Positions 34,411 to 45,914 of a stretch of DNA of 64,000 bases are shown here, one piece after another. A model generated the notes under the pieces. The model did no database searches. It had not been told where the DNA came from and worked only from the letters and a program-made list of their open reading frames with translations. The stretch is from contig BEDY01000002.1 in the NCBI GenBank assembly GCA_002335605.1, positions 1,302,001-1,366,000 of the forward strand, written 5' to 3'. The stretch's first letter is position 1; every line of letters starts with the position of its first letter. A program made the translations under genes and the position numbers. The DNA is from Prillingera fragicola. Lineage: Eukaryota; Basidiomycota; Tremellomycetes; Trichosporonales; Trichosporonaceae.

Positions 34411-34440
34411 GGGTACAGTGACTTGGGTACAGTGACTTGG
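34411..34440. repeat. 14-bp tandem duplication
   Basis: GGGTACAGTGACTT occurs twice back to back (34411-34424 and 34425-34438), followed by GG that begins a third copy. Exact repeat in noncoding DNA. Confidence 0.8.
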
Positions 34441-37400
34441 TGCTGACGAGATCGATATTGAGAAACGAAACACGCGAGGTTCCAGGCCGTGTTTCTGCTA
34501 GCAGTTACAGTTATTGAACAAATATCTCTGACACAAGCAAAGTTGAGCCGAGTATCGAAGTGAACAACCCGACAGGAGCTAGTTGTGGTGACGGAATGTT
34601 TGCGAGACAGGGTTACACCCCTGGCTGTGAAGTCGGGACAGTCGCGATTGGGGGATGGTGCCGAGATGTGCCGGTTGCCAGATCAGCTGGAACCAACAAC
34701 GTGTCGTTGTCCGTGTTTGTCGATTGCAGAGAAGAGAGTAAACGAGTGGCTAAAATGCAAGGGCTTTTAGGATCAATGAATGTACTATCACAACGTGAAG
34801 TGACTTCGATTGTGTTGGAGCGAGCACGAGCATCGTTGAACCGACGTATCGGTCGTCGGTCGAGGCAGCAGACTACCATGCAATTGTCAAAACCGACGTC
34901 TCCTTCTAGAACTGAGGACAGTCCAGAGGTTCCAGGGTCAATCCAAGGAACGGTGGCCGCCAAAAGCACACCAGTGCCTGTCTCGGTGTGAACAGGCATG
35001 CGAACAAGACCTGAGCGGCCGCAACATTCACGAGGCAAAGAACGAAGGCGACCGCCATGTCTTCGGGGCTTTCCGAAACGTCAGCGCGCTGCGCGACAGC
35101 CGCTCGCAACAACGTAGCAATGCAACGTAATAATGCCAGCGTAGGAGCGTGAGCATCTGCAAGGCAGTTACTAGACGCCATCAATGCGGTTGGGCGGTGA
35201 TGTGCCAAACCAGATGGATGAGGTGTATCATCGCACGTGACAAAACGAAGACCTTGTCCATATGTCATGCCTCTGTCGTACTCCTTTATGGTCTTGTGAG
35301 CTCCCTGCCTCGATCTACGGCGATCCGTGCACATGCTCTCTGGATTCGCATCAGCAGTACGACGCCCCAACACTGCTCTGCAGGTGAGCGTCACCGCCTC
35401 GGAATGTCAGCCCATTGGAGGCATGGAGGGCAATAGGCCATTGGGCCAGCGACACATCCAGTAGTGGCTGCAACAAACAGAAAGGGACAAGGGTGCTCCA
35501 AGATCCAAGTCAGGTCCCACCAGGACAGGGCGGTGGTGCCAAGGTCCCAGCTGCAGGGAGTGTTGAACAAACTGGACCTGGCCGGCCTGCATGATGGAGG
35601 AGAGTAGTTGCAACAGGAACACGACCATCCCCTTGCAGATGATACCTTCCTTGCCCCGCTCGAGGATCACCGCCCACACCATGATCATGTGGTGGATCTT
35701 GGGAGCGCGCACTCACTTGTCCTCGACCGGGCCTTGAATACCACGTCATTCTCGGTCCCTGTTGGTCCCTGGCAATTCATTAACGTACCACTATTGTCAG
35801 GCCGTCGACAATCGCTCCTGCATCTCGGATGCAAAGTTAGGCTGCTTTGCTCTGTCTGAAGCATGTGCTGGACGAACGGTGGTGCACGACATGGACAAAA
35901 CGACTGTCACTCCCTCTGTCAGCTGCCAGCGGGGCGTAAAGGGGTGAGGGGAAGAACTCGCGTTTGATGTCAAAACTGCAACGTTACCGTGGCGTGACAT
36001 CCTGGTCTTCAATCCAGGTCCGGTGCCCGTGCACAAGCGATCACCATACCCCATTTGCAGCAGGCAGTCATCGTCAGGTACGCATACAAGACGCTATATG
36101 TTTGGGGACGCAGACGAGAATCGAAACAAATCGATGGTTCCATCTTTTGCGCAGCAAGAAGATGCCTGACCTGCGGGCAGCGAGTAGGGACGTGCTACGC
36201 GCATGGAGGGGGGAGCAAATAGCACGCATTTTGCGCCATAAGCCCTGCGCCCTCGCTGGGTGGTGTGTCTATTGCGGCTCTCCTTAGGAGGAGACTGGAT
36301 CATGTTCTAGGCACACAGACTTGTGCAGTATGCAGTTCACTGGATTCATCCTGTGGCCTACGGCCACCCGGGAATATGAACGGAAGAGGCAATGGTGCTC
36401 GACTCTATCAAGTATTGGCTTGCAGTGGTCCATGCGGTTGATCAACGAATTGTGCCACTATGTGCGAAGGGTCGACTGGCGGCGTTGCGTAGCACAGGTG
36501 CGAGGCTCAGCCTATAAAGCTTATGACGAAGGGACTGCGGTACTGAACGGCATTACGCACCACATTTACTGTACTTCAGCCCTTTTGATGCCTCCCAAGT
36601 GGCCGGTGCCTGGGGCTGCTACACTTCTCTGGAACCGTCATTCGCTTTAGAGTTTCTCGCTGCTTGAGCATCCTTTGATCCTTGGGCAGGGTTTCCGTAG
36701 GATTGCGTTGGCCGTTTAACTTGGATGGGCTGTACGTTTTGTGCCTGGCACAGTCATTGTCCTTGCCGTTAGTGGCGTTGAGCAGTGAGAAGAGATACAT
36801 GAGGCGCGTTGCAGTGGGTGGCGCAGTCCGAGACGGTGCGGTATGGAAACAGCGAGGTCCGTCAGATGCGAGGCGCAGGTCGAGCACCGAACATCGCAAT
36901 TGAAGCTTGGGGCGTGTTTTAGTCTGGCATGACTTGCAACATTTTTATCTACTTGTTGCATTCGACGACTTTGATTGTTCTAACGCCAACCCCCTGCACG
37001 CCACGACGGGCGTGCCGCTTCCTTCGGTCGTCTCAATCGTGCCCGAGATCTGATGGCCTCATAGACAGGTGGCCAAGGTATTTATTATTCTGATGATGTC
37101 AGCACGCCACTCGACCGCCATTGCCCTTAGACAAAGCAATAGCCTGAAGGCATTGAGAGCCCTGTCTTTTTCCTGTCGATGCTAGATGTTTTAAACGGCG
37201 GTGGCGTAGCCCACTTATTTCTTACAGACCCAGGTGTTCTAGCCATCTTCTAGCATCTGGGCATGTTCGAAATACAGGGTCGTCCCTATGCCGGGCATGT
37301 TCTCATGTTCTTCACCCCCACCTGGCCCTTTCGCCACTAGGTTCGCAAAGCCAGTCTGGAGAGACGCCGTCCCCCAACCTTCTCTCCGAACGGTTTGTAT

Positions 37401-37815
37401 GTGACCGAGTCTCTCCGCGTGGCTTCGACGTAGTGATCCGGCTTCGTCGCGGGCCGAAGTACATGTCTGGCGGGAGTTTTAGCATGGACGTTGTTGGCTT
37501 GCCAACAATTCTCCCTGGCCAACAGCTTTCGGCTGTAGAGCTCCATTGCCATGAGATGAATAGAGTATAATACCCACAGATGCGGCAGCTCAGCTCACTA
37601 AGTAATGCATTGTCAGACCCCGATCGTGCTACAGATAGAAAGGACGCGGGCGACTTTATTTTTTTAATATTCATGTTGTGTACAACACCATGACATGCCA
37701 GTAATTCCGTCAAAGGTGAGAACGAACAGAAGTACGTACGACCAGAGGACAGGAAAAAGAAGTCCTGCCCGGGGTTCCAGATAACGATACATCGGATGGC
37801 CAAGCACGAGCGCAT

Positions 37816-39542
37816 TCAAGTCGTCGATAATCCGGGACTACGAGGAGCCCGTGCTTTAGCAGCGGCAACCTTTGCTTCCTTCTTCGCCTTTAACTTTTCC
37901 CACTGTAGTCCGTCAGCAAAGAGCAGGCATCTAGTATCTCGACTGAACCTTTTCCTTGAATTTGTCGAGTTGACTACGCTGACACATCAGTCAATGAAAC
38001 CGATGCTGAACAGATCATGACCCACCACGCTCTCGTTCTCTCCACGCAAGTGCCTCGCTTCTTCCTCCAAGTCCAGAATTCGCTTCCTTAATGCTGCCCG
38101 GTCAGTACCCCGCATCGTTGACGTGTACATACCAGCGTGTGTTGCCCCGGCCGTACCCCCGACGGGCGCCATGGTCGACGCCAGCAGCTGGGAACGCATG
38201 ACTTCCGTGTCGTGTCGGGCCTTCTGCGCTTCGCGGCGCACTCCAGACACAACTGACCTAACCTGATTATCGCGCTCCTCTACATGCTCTTTCAGGGTAC
38301 GATTGGCCACTTCCACAGAATGCGCGTGAACAGCGAGGGCATCCAGGCTGGCCCTAAGCGACTCGTTTTCGAGCATCAGCTCCTCATTCGTCTTCGGAGC
38401 CGGTGATGCCTTGCCCGCCGGTACAGGTCCTGGCGCATCACCACGTCCCCGATCATGGGGTACAAAGTAGAATGACTCGGAGGGTGACGGGCTCCGCTCT
38501 GTGATTCATTAGCCGAGGTACTGGAACAACGTTGTACCTTTTCCTTTCGACTTCAGACGGACGCGGTCCTTTGGAACTTTGACGGGCCGGACCGGGATCG
38601 AGGGAGCGGCGACATCCATGGCCGTGAGAGCCTTTGGAAGGCTAATCTCCTCCAGCATGTTCTCCAGCATGCCCCAAAAGCGGGAGAAGGGATCAGCATT
38701 GTCCGGTACAGCTCCTGGAAGCAGGTAACTCTCGTCGGGAGGCTCCGAGCTCGACGAGCTAGAGTACAGCGGAGACCGAGGACTACCAGGCCCACCAAGG
38801 GCAACAGACGGCACAGCGGATGATTCCACAGGTCGCAGGGAGAATGGTGGGACGGAGCGGGGAGCTGAGGTTGCATGAACTGCTGCCTTGTCAGAGTCAA
38901 CATTTCGAGACCAAACACTCACCTAGTCCTGGAGAAAGCACTCCTCCTCGTCCCGCCGCCAGCCCAACAGCTACACCGCTGGAGCGGCGCGAGGCAACAG
39001 GATGCTGTGTGCTCGATCCTGTGGTCTGGATCGAGCCAGGTACAGCTGGCGTGAACCCAGGGAAGCCTGGTACCGTGGCCTCCGGAAAGGACGGTGATAC
39101 CGGGGAGCGCGGTAATGCAGGCGACGCAGTTTCAATCGCTGGAGAAGGGGAAGCGACGGCGACTGCTATGCGGCGCTCCAGGTATCGTGCGAGCTTGCGA
39201 TGCTGGGCCGTGAGTAAACGGAGGGTTTGACGAGTCTGCAGTGTCAGAACGTCGTGTTTGTAGGCCATGTACCCCTTGACACCCAATGTTGTTACCAGAG
39301 TGCAATCATGAGCTACGAATACCCACCGCTTCATCTGCTGCCTCCTCTGCCTTCTGGAACAGCTCTGCCGCTTCGGTGTAGGTGTCCTTGGCGCGTTGAA
39401 GGGTTTCGGCCCCAGCGTCTGGAGGACGAGCCAGTGCCGAGGCTTGAGCAGATAGTTGGTGTGCCTGCCGAGTCAGATTCATTCCTGCGGACCAACGGGA
39501 TACACGACCACCCACACGTTGTAGCTTGTGGTCGTCACTCAT
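37816..39542 (-). CDS. MIT-like plus coiled-coil protein, NRBF2/ATG38-like
   Basis: Six exons, 39327-39542, 38923-39274, 38538-38882, 38026-38498, 37949-37978 and 37816-37902, give 500 residues with consistent phases. The N-terminal 100 residues form a three-helix, MIT-like module: NLTRQAHQLSAQASALARPP, TYTEAAELFQKAEEAADEA, and TRQTLRLLTAQHRKLARYLE. A proline/serine-rich linker leads to RFWGMLENMLEEISLPKALT. A coiled coil follows (NEELMLENESLRASLDALAV, RKRILDLEEEARHLRGENES), ending in a basic tail (WEKLKAKKEAKVAAAKARAP). MIT plus coiled coil is the layout of Atg38/NRBF2, a subunit of the autophagy PI3-kinase complex; the assignment is by architecture. The last intron uses the uncommon donor GTTCAG but has a good branch site and gives a sensible C-terminus. 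Confidence 0.6.
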
Positions 39543-39746
39543 GGGTGGCGACGGACATGTGTTGACAACGAAGGTGCAACCAAGTGTGATGCTCGGACCT
39601 GGTTTTACGGTGTAAACTCTGGGGTCCCCACAATATCAACCACGCGTTGTGCATTCCGCGCGCTCAGGCTGCCCTCAATCACTATTGATCTCTACACTTC
39701 ACTCCAACCCAACCTGACACTGCTGGACACGGTGTAAAAGGTCTCA

Positions 39747-40905
39747 ATGAAGTCTCTCAACGCAGTCTTCACCCTCCCTGCTCCGCTTGCCTTGGGCATC
39801 CCTCCGGCATCCGCCCATGCCTTATCCTTTGCCTTTGCGGGAGCCTATGTTGGCAGTCTCTATGTCGCCCAAGCCTTCTTTGGCCACTCTGCTGGGACAA
39901 ACACTCCTTCAGACAATAAAAATACCAATGGCCCACCCCCTGGCGATCGCAACCATCCTGACACCATGCGCAGGCGCATGAAGGCAGTGTCTATTGCCAC
40001 CCGACTTTGTCTGACGACCGTCTTGCTCGTTGTTAAGAATACTGGAAGGTACTCTTTCCAAGACGCCGTAAGTCTCTGAATTTTAACGTCTAACGCTAAT
40101 GTCAAAGATTCTACCTACTGCACGCCTCCTTGGTCTGTCACAAACTGCGTATAATGTCCCTCTCGCCTTCCTCCTTGCCCCTACGCTCTTCATTGGCCCT
40201 CTCTACGCCACTTGGCTCGACGAACAGCTGCCAGGACAGAGAAACTTTGGCCCACTCACTTTTGGGCTTCACGAGAAGCGCAATTATCTTGTCGTATGTG
40301 TCTGACCTCGACTGAACTGACAATACAGGGTCCTCTGACGGAGGAGCTCCTGTTCCGCTCCTGCACGCTCGCTGTCTCCATGTTGGGGGGTCTTTCACAA
40401 CACTGGCTCGTGTTTGGTACCCCACTCTGGTTTGGCCTTGGTATGAAGGAAGGAACGACAGAGGTGCTAACGTACTCTCAGCTCATGCACACCACGCCTT
40501 CCAGGCGTACTTGAACGGTGACCGCTCACGCAAGTCTGCCATTAACGCAAGCCTCGCATGTGGTGAGTACTTGGCTCGGCACAGTTGACTAACGCGTCCC
40601 CAGTATTCCAGATGGGATACACCACTCTATTTGGGTGGTTTGCCTCGTACCTCTATCTCCGCACAGGTAACCCGTCCGTCTGCGGTTTTGTGACTGACTG
40701 GCAGGCTCCATTGTCCCTCCTCTTTTCTCCCACATCTTCTGCAACTGGATGGGCATATACGGCCCTGGCACCGCAGCGCGTAATCACCCACAGAGCAAGC
40801 TTTGTAAGCCCCTCCCGTCATTGCGGGCAGAGCTGACCAGCAGCAATCGTCGCCGCATACCTCGCTGGCATCGCCGGCTTCGTCTACACCTTGCCCAAAC
40901 TCTGA
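39747..40905 (+). CDS. RCE1: CAAX prenyl protease 2 (Rce1)
   Basis: ER membrane endopeptidase that removes the last three residues of prenylated CAAX proteins such as Ras and mating pheromone. Seven exons, 39747-40067, 40108-40293, 40329-40440, 40482-40562, 40604-40666, 40705-40803 and 40844-40905, give 307 residues. The catalytic EExxxR motif is TEELLFR (E174, E175, R179), preceded by the expected GP. The second motif is AHAHHAF (histidines 208-211), and the later HIFCNWMG supplies the conserved His/Asn. Hydrophobic helices fill the rest of the protein. All six introns are 35-41 nt, among the shortest in the window. Confidence 0.95.
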
Positions 40906-41110
40906 GGTGTCCGGCCACCCCGCGGTTCTCTTGCGACACGACAGTTGCGCCACAGGTAGAGTTTTCTTCTTTGTCTGTACCATGTATCTTGATTCCTGTT
41001 CAGTTTGGGAGATCTCGTTTTCGTGTCCGTCAGTTTGCACGCCTAGAACACATCTTCTTCTCGTAGCTGTATGCTCGTGCATCGTACACCCAAGTTCCCC
41101 AGTCCAGCGC

Positions 41111-42035
41111 TTAAACGACAGTGCCGGCGTTCGAGGCAATACGGGGCCACAGGTCGGCGCACTCCTTGGCGACGCTGCAAGGTCAGTAGAGAACGTGGCA
41201 GAGGCATAGTATGCTACTCACGGGCCCTGGATAGCCGAACCCTTCATCTCGCCCTTGGCGTTGACGATGACACCGGCGTTGTCCTCGAAGTAGAGGAAGA
41301 CACCGTCCCTACGGCGCCAGGGCTTGCGCTGGCGGCAGATGACGGCGGGCATGACCTTCTTACGGAGCTCGGGCTTTCCCTTCTTAACCGAAGCCATGAC
41401 CATGTCGCCGGCGGCGGCAGCGGGGAGACGGTTGAGACGAGCACCGAAGCCAACGACAGCGATAACGTAGAGGTCTGAGGGGGACTGTCAGCGTCACACG
41501 AGGCAGACTTGGGAGTCATGTCAAAATCTCGTTGGCATTCAAAATGTCGCACATGATTTTGGCAGACCGTTACGCACTCTTGGCACCCGAGTTGTCGCAG
41601 CAGTTCATGACGGCACCGACGGGGAGACCGAGGGTCATGCGGAACTTGGTACCGGTGGCGGCGGCTGAGTCGTTAGCACATGTGCGCGGCAATTTTGAAG
41701 CAGGCAATCTTCGCGAAACCGTCCCAAGCGATTCAACGCCGCAAGGCGCCCAACACAAGCAATCCTCGATTCTCTTCTTCGCCCAACAGTTGCCCTCCAG
41801 CTCATGCACATCGACAACACGCAGGTGCACGGACACGGGTCCAATCAGACTCGTCCGTTCACACCATCGATTCAAGTAAGACTCGGAGTGTGCCACGGTA
41901 GACTGATGGTTTCGGCAGTCTTGTCGTGTCTGAACAGGCTTGTGGACGAGAATCTCGAGAGAGCAGTTGTTCTCCACGCTCTCTCCATCGGGACGGTCGC
42001 TGTCGATGCTGTCTGTACTCACACTTGGCGGACAT
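41111..42035 (-). CDS. RPL23: 60S ribosomal protein uL14 (RPL23)
   Basis: Large-subunit protein at the subunit interface. Exons are 42023-42035, 41578-41664, 41222-41474 and 41111-41174, giving 138 residues. Segments match the family throughout: [72 protein letters not shown], and the end [20 protein letters not shown]. The first exon is only 13 nt (MSAK plus one base) and is followed by a 358-nt intron, far longer than typical here. The gene is divergent from the SNF2 gene (345 bp between starts). Confidence 0.97.
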
Positions 42036-42380
42036 TTTTGGTGGGTGGTGGTGTTAGTCGACGGAAACCAGAGCTTGTCACAAGGCCCAAAGATTCAGTA
42101 CCAGCCGCAGGACTGCAGACAAGGACGGAAGCAAAACCTCGGAGTTTCGATCGTGCGGAGTTTTGAACAGCAGGTGTACAATCAGCCACGTCGTTGTGGC
42201 ACTTTTCCTCTTGTGGAGTCTCCACATTATTGACACGCGAGGCATTTTGATCCCGTCATCGCTGACTGGACTTTGAGATTCAGGACAACAGGACGCGTCG
42301 AACATTGCGTTGTGGTCAATTGTCACCTGTCCCAGCCAGCATCGTGAGCCAGCAAGCCAGCAACAGCGACAGACGCAAGA
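42036..42380. promoter_or_regulatory. Divergent promoter region, RPL23 / LSH
   Basis: A 345-bp region between two divergent start codons; must drive both the ribosomal-protein gene and the SNF2 gene. No strong TATA box or repeat was recognised. Confidence 0.4.
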
Positions 42381-45300
42381 ATGGCTTCCACCCCTTCCTC
42401 CGTACCGACTCTTGTCCCTCCATCGGCAAACGGCACCTCTGCATCAACTTCAATGCCCTCGTCACCTCATACACCAACGGCAGACACTGTTGACGGCATT
42501 GAGACGCCCAGCAACGACGACGAGCGCGTCGAAGCTCTCATGGGCGAGGGCGCATGCGAGGGCGCAGCAGAGGCCGAGGCCCCTGATACAGTCTTTGGAG
42601 ATACCGACCTCGAGGTGAGTCTCGGACGTTTGCTTTTGGAATGTGAGGGCTAATGGCGTTTCTCACTCTCGCTCGCACTCATCTGCAACATCATTTGTTT
42701 TTGCCATGGATTTGCCTGACCCGTTCAACCAGGCGGCTGCCCGAAAGTCTCGTCTAGACTTCTTGCTCGAAAAGTCGGAAATCTACGCCAAAATCATTGG
42801 CGACCGCATGGAGCGACAGCAAATTGAGAAACAACAGGCTGAAGCTCGTGCCGCCACCCGCCGTGCGAACAAAGAGAAGCGTGGGGCCGAGACTGCAGAC
42901 GGCGCCGGACGTGAAGGCATGCGCGGGAGGCGCGCTGCTGATTCCGCGACAGAGTCACCTGCCAAGCGTCCCCGACGCAGCGACGACAGGCGTGCATCGA
43001 AGCGCGTCAAGGTGGAAGCCTCCAATGATGACGACCCATCAAAGTCATCCATGGCCCAACTCGACGCCGCGCCAGAAGATGAGGCCGAGGCATCTAGCGT
43101 TCAAAAACAGTACTCTTTTGCCCAACCAGTCCTAGTGACGGGGGCTACACTCCGGGATTACCAGCTAGCTGGTGTCCAGTGGATGATTAGCCTGTACGAG
43201 AACGGTCTCAACGGCATTCTTGCGGACGAGATGGGACTGGGAAAGGTTAGCCCGATGGCTGGGCGCAGAATGCTGACTTCATTCACAGACCCTTCAGACC
43301 ATTTCCTTTCTAGCTCATCTCCGGTCCAAAGGCACCTGGGGTCCTTTTCTCATCGTTTGTCCCTTGTCCGTTCTCTACAATTGGGTCAGCGAGTTTGAGA
43401 AGTTTGCTCCCACCATTCCTGTTGTCATGTACCACGGCACTCCTGAACACCGAGCCGAACTCCGTGCCACCCGTTTGCAAGCTCCTGCCCACAGTGGGGT
43501 AGGCAACGTCAGGGCTGGCCGCACTGGACGTAGCCTCGGTTATGTACCGAGAACTGGCACAAACACGACGGCAACGTTCCCCATCATTGTGACGACGTAC
43601 GAAATTTGCATGCGAGACCGGCAACATCTCTGTGGCTTCCAGTGGAAGGTATGTGAAAGGTGCCAACGTCTGCTGACCGACCCAGTATATCGTTGTCGAC
43701 GAGGGTCACAGGCTTAAAAACCTTGACTGCAAGTGAGTGAGCTGATCAGGTTCTCAATTAACATAAGCAAGGCTCATCCGCGAGCTCAAATCGTACAAAA
43801 GTGCCAACAGGATGATCCTGACTGGAACTCCGCTTCATGTGAGTGCTTGAATGAGTGGCCCGCTAAAGCAAACAGAACAACTTGGCCGAGCTTTGGTCAC
43901 TGCTCAACTTCATTCTACCGGACATCTTCGACGACTTGGACTCGTTCCAGCAGTGGTTCAACTTTGATGATGTGCACTCTGGCGCCGCCACAGAGGGCCT
44001 CCTCAACAAACACGCGGTTGTTCAATCACTGCATGCCATCCTCAAGCCATTCTTGCTTCGGCGACTAAAGGTGGACGTCGAAAAAGAGCTGCCTCCAAAG
44101 AAGGAGTACCTCCTGTATGCGCCTTTGACTGCTCCTCAAAAGGATATCTACCAGGCCATCATCAACCGTGACATTCGTCAATATCTCATCAACATGAAAG
44201 CCGGCCGGTACTCGGGTGGGAAAAATGCACTACCATCGGACGATGAAAAGCCTCCAAAGCCTTCCAACGGCAAGCGTGTCAAGGAGAGGGTGGACTACGC
44301 AATTGAGGAGAACGACTCCAAGTACCTGAAGCAGCTCGAGCAGGTACGGGCTCAGCGGAGTGCGCCAGTTGTCGCCGCTCCACTGTCTGCCGCAGACATG
44401 CGCCAGCTTCAAATCGACAAAGCCAGTGAGTAATGTTCACAATGACAGGGGGTGAATTCTGACCTGTTCAGCGAAACTTGTCAACAACATGCGACTTCAA
44501 AATGTTATTATGCAACTCCGCAAGGTTTCCTCTCACCCTTTCCTGTTCGACTGGCCCATCGACGCCAAGACAGGATTCCAGGTTGTCAATGATGATCTGG
44601 TCAACGCCAGCGGCAAGATGCTACTTCTCAACCGTCTGTTGGATACGCTCTTCAACAAGGGGCATAAGGTCCTGCTGTTCTCCCAGTTCACCTCGATGCT
44701 CGACGTGATTGTAAGTCTTGTGCGTTTCTCCATTTCCTGACTCTTGCAGGAGGACTGGGCCACCCACTTTAAGGGCTGGGAGGTTTGCCGTATTGATGGC
44801 AGCACTTCGCAGGAGAGTCGTCGTGAACAGATGGAGCACTTCAACACGGGAGGCGATAGCCCTGACGCTTGCAAACTGTTCCTGCTCAGCACACGCGCTG
44901 GTGGACTGGGCATCAACCTGGTGGCCGCAGACACTGTCATCTTCTTTGACCAGGACTGGAGTAAGTACAACAGAAGTCCTCCCTTGGCGACAGAGACTGA
45001 CTCCGTAGATCCTCAAATGGACCTGCAAGCCCAAGACCGTGCGCATCGCATCGGCCAAACCAAGCCTGTACTCATCTTTCGATTGGTTTCAGCCCGTGAG
45101 TTTGATACCCGTTATTCCATGATCACTTTGTTGACACACTGTTCAGATACTATTGAAACCAAGATTCTTCAAAAGGCTGGCAACAAGCGTAAGCTCGAGG
45201 CTCTTGTCATTCAGCAAGGCAAATTTGGCAAAGTCGTCGACGATAACGGGCGGGTGCTCCTTGGCCGTGGTGGGGGAGGACGACAGCAGAGCACAGCAGA

Positions 45301-45607
45301 AGCGGCCCGTGCACTGCTGGATCTTGAGGGAGAAGAGATCAATGTGGCTTCGGCCGGAGACAAGATCATTTCCGATTCTGACTTGGAGGTGCTTCTGGAT
45401 AGGTCACCTGAAGCCTTTGCGCGTGAGAAGGGCTGGGCTGCCGGTCTCGGGAAAGTGGGCGCCAAGGGTCGCGACGCGATGCTTGCCAAGGGAGAGAAGA
45501 CTGCATTCGAGGTGTTTGTGCCAGCCAAGGACGAGGCCGCGGATGGACTCGCCCACATGTTTGAGGGCGATGGCGAGGTAGAGGACGAAGCGGCGACGAG
45601 TGCCTGA
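42381..45607 (+). CDS. SNF2-family chromatin remodeller, LSH/IRC5 type
   Basis: Ten exons, 42381-42614, 42733-43245, 43289-43648, 43686-43732, 43772-43838, 43876-44425, 44472-44710, 44750-44960, 45009-45095 and 45147-45607, give 922 residues. Helicase lobe 1 shows motif I DEMGLGKT (lysine 249), motif Ia [20 protein letters not shown], motif II as DEGH (374-377) and motif [23 protein letters not shown]. Lobe 2 shows [13 protein letters not shown], the motif V region [20 protein letters not shown], and motif [13 protein letters not shown]. The order and spacing, with a coiled N-terminus and a long C-terminal tail, fit the LSH/HELLS/DDM1/Irc5 branch. Such enzymes remodel nucleosomes in heterochromatin, DNA-methylation upkeep or recombination control. 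An extra loop (residues about 300-335) sits between motifs Ia and II. Confidence 0.93.
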
Positions 45608-45914
45608 GGAAAAGGTTGCCCATGTAAACAACTAGCTACTATAGCATAACCCTGTCATTGCACCCCCGCGTACATGTTGTACGAACCATTGAAACTGCCT
45701 AAATGCATGTAGCGAATCTCATCGAGTCGATGGCAGTTGGCACAATGACCTTAGGATGTCAGGAAGTCCGGCCGTCCCCGAAGCTGGTGCCTCGTGCCTG
45801 CTACGGATTGGGATACTGTACTGCAGGTGGGCACGGAGCGCTCTACATGTATATTATCGATCTCGATCTTGTAACTCTCGCTTCCACGTCAACAATCGGT
45901 TCCCACACTTCACC
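45608..45914. other. Intergenic, 307 bp
   Basis: Between the SNF2 stop and the trimethyllysine dioxygenase start, both on the plus strand. It should hold the terminator of the first and the promoter of the second gene; nothing else recognised. Confidence 0.45.

Larger units (their letters stand above)
32432..37815. other. Gene-free interval, 5.4 kb: WOPR 5' flank
   Basis: Between the WOPR start and the stop codon of the ATG38-like gene. Open frames (for example 33379-33909 minus, 34560-34991 plus, 34906-35394 minus) lack family motifs, codon regularity and splice partners. It contains a G14 run at 33100-33113, a 14-bp tandem duplication at 34411-34438, a purine-rich tract at 33080-33190 and A/T-richer stretches. 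It could contain a long WOPR leader, enhancer-like sites or noncoding RNA; nothing more can be supported from sequence alone. Confidence 0.5.

Noticed and set aside
34906..35394. 162-codon minus-strand open frame with a hydrophobic patch
   Set aside because: The patch is short and isolated, no splice partners were found, and the rest has random composition.
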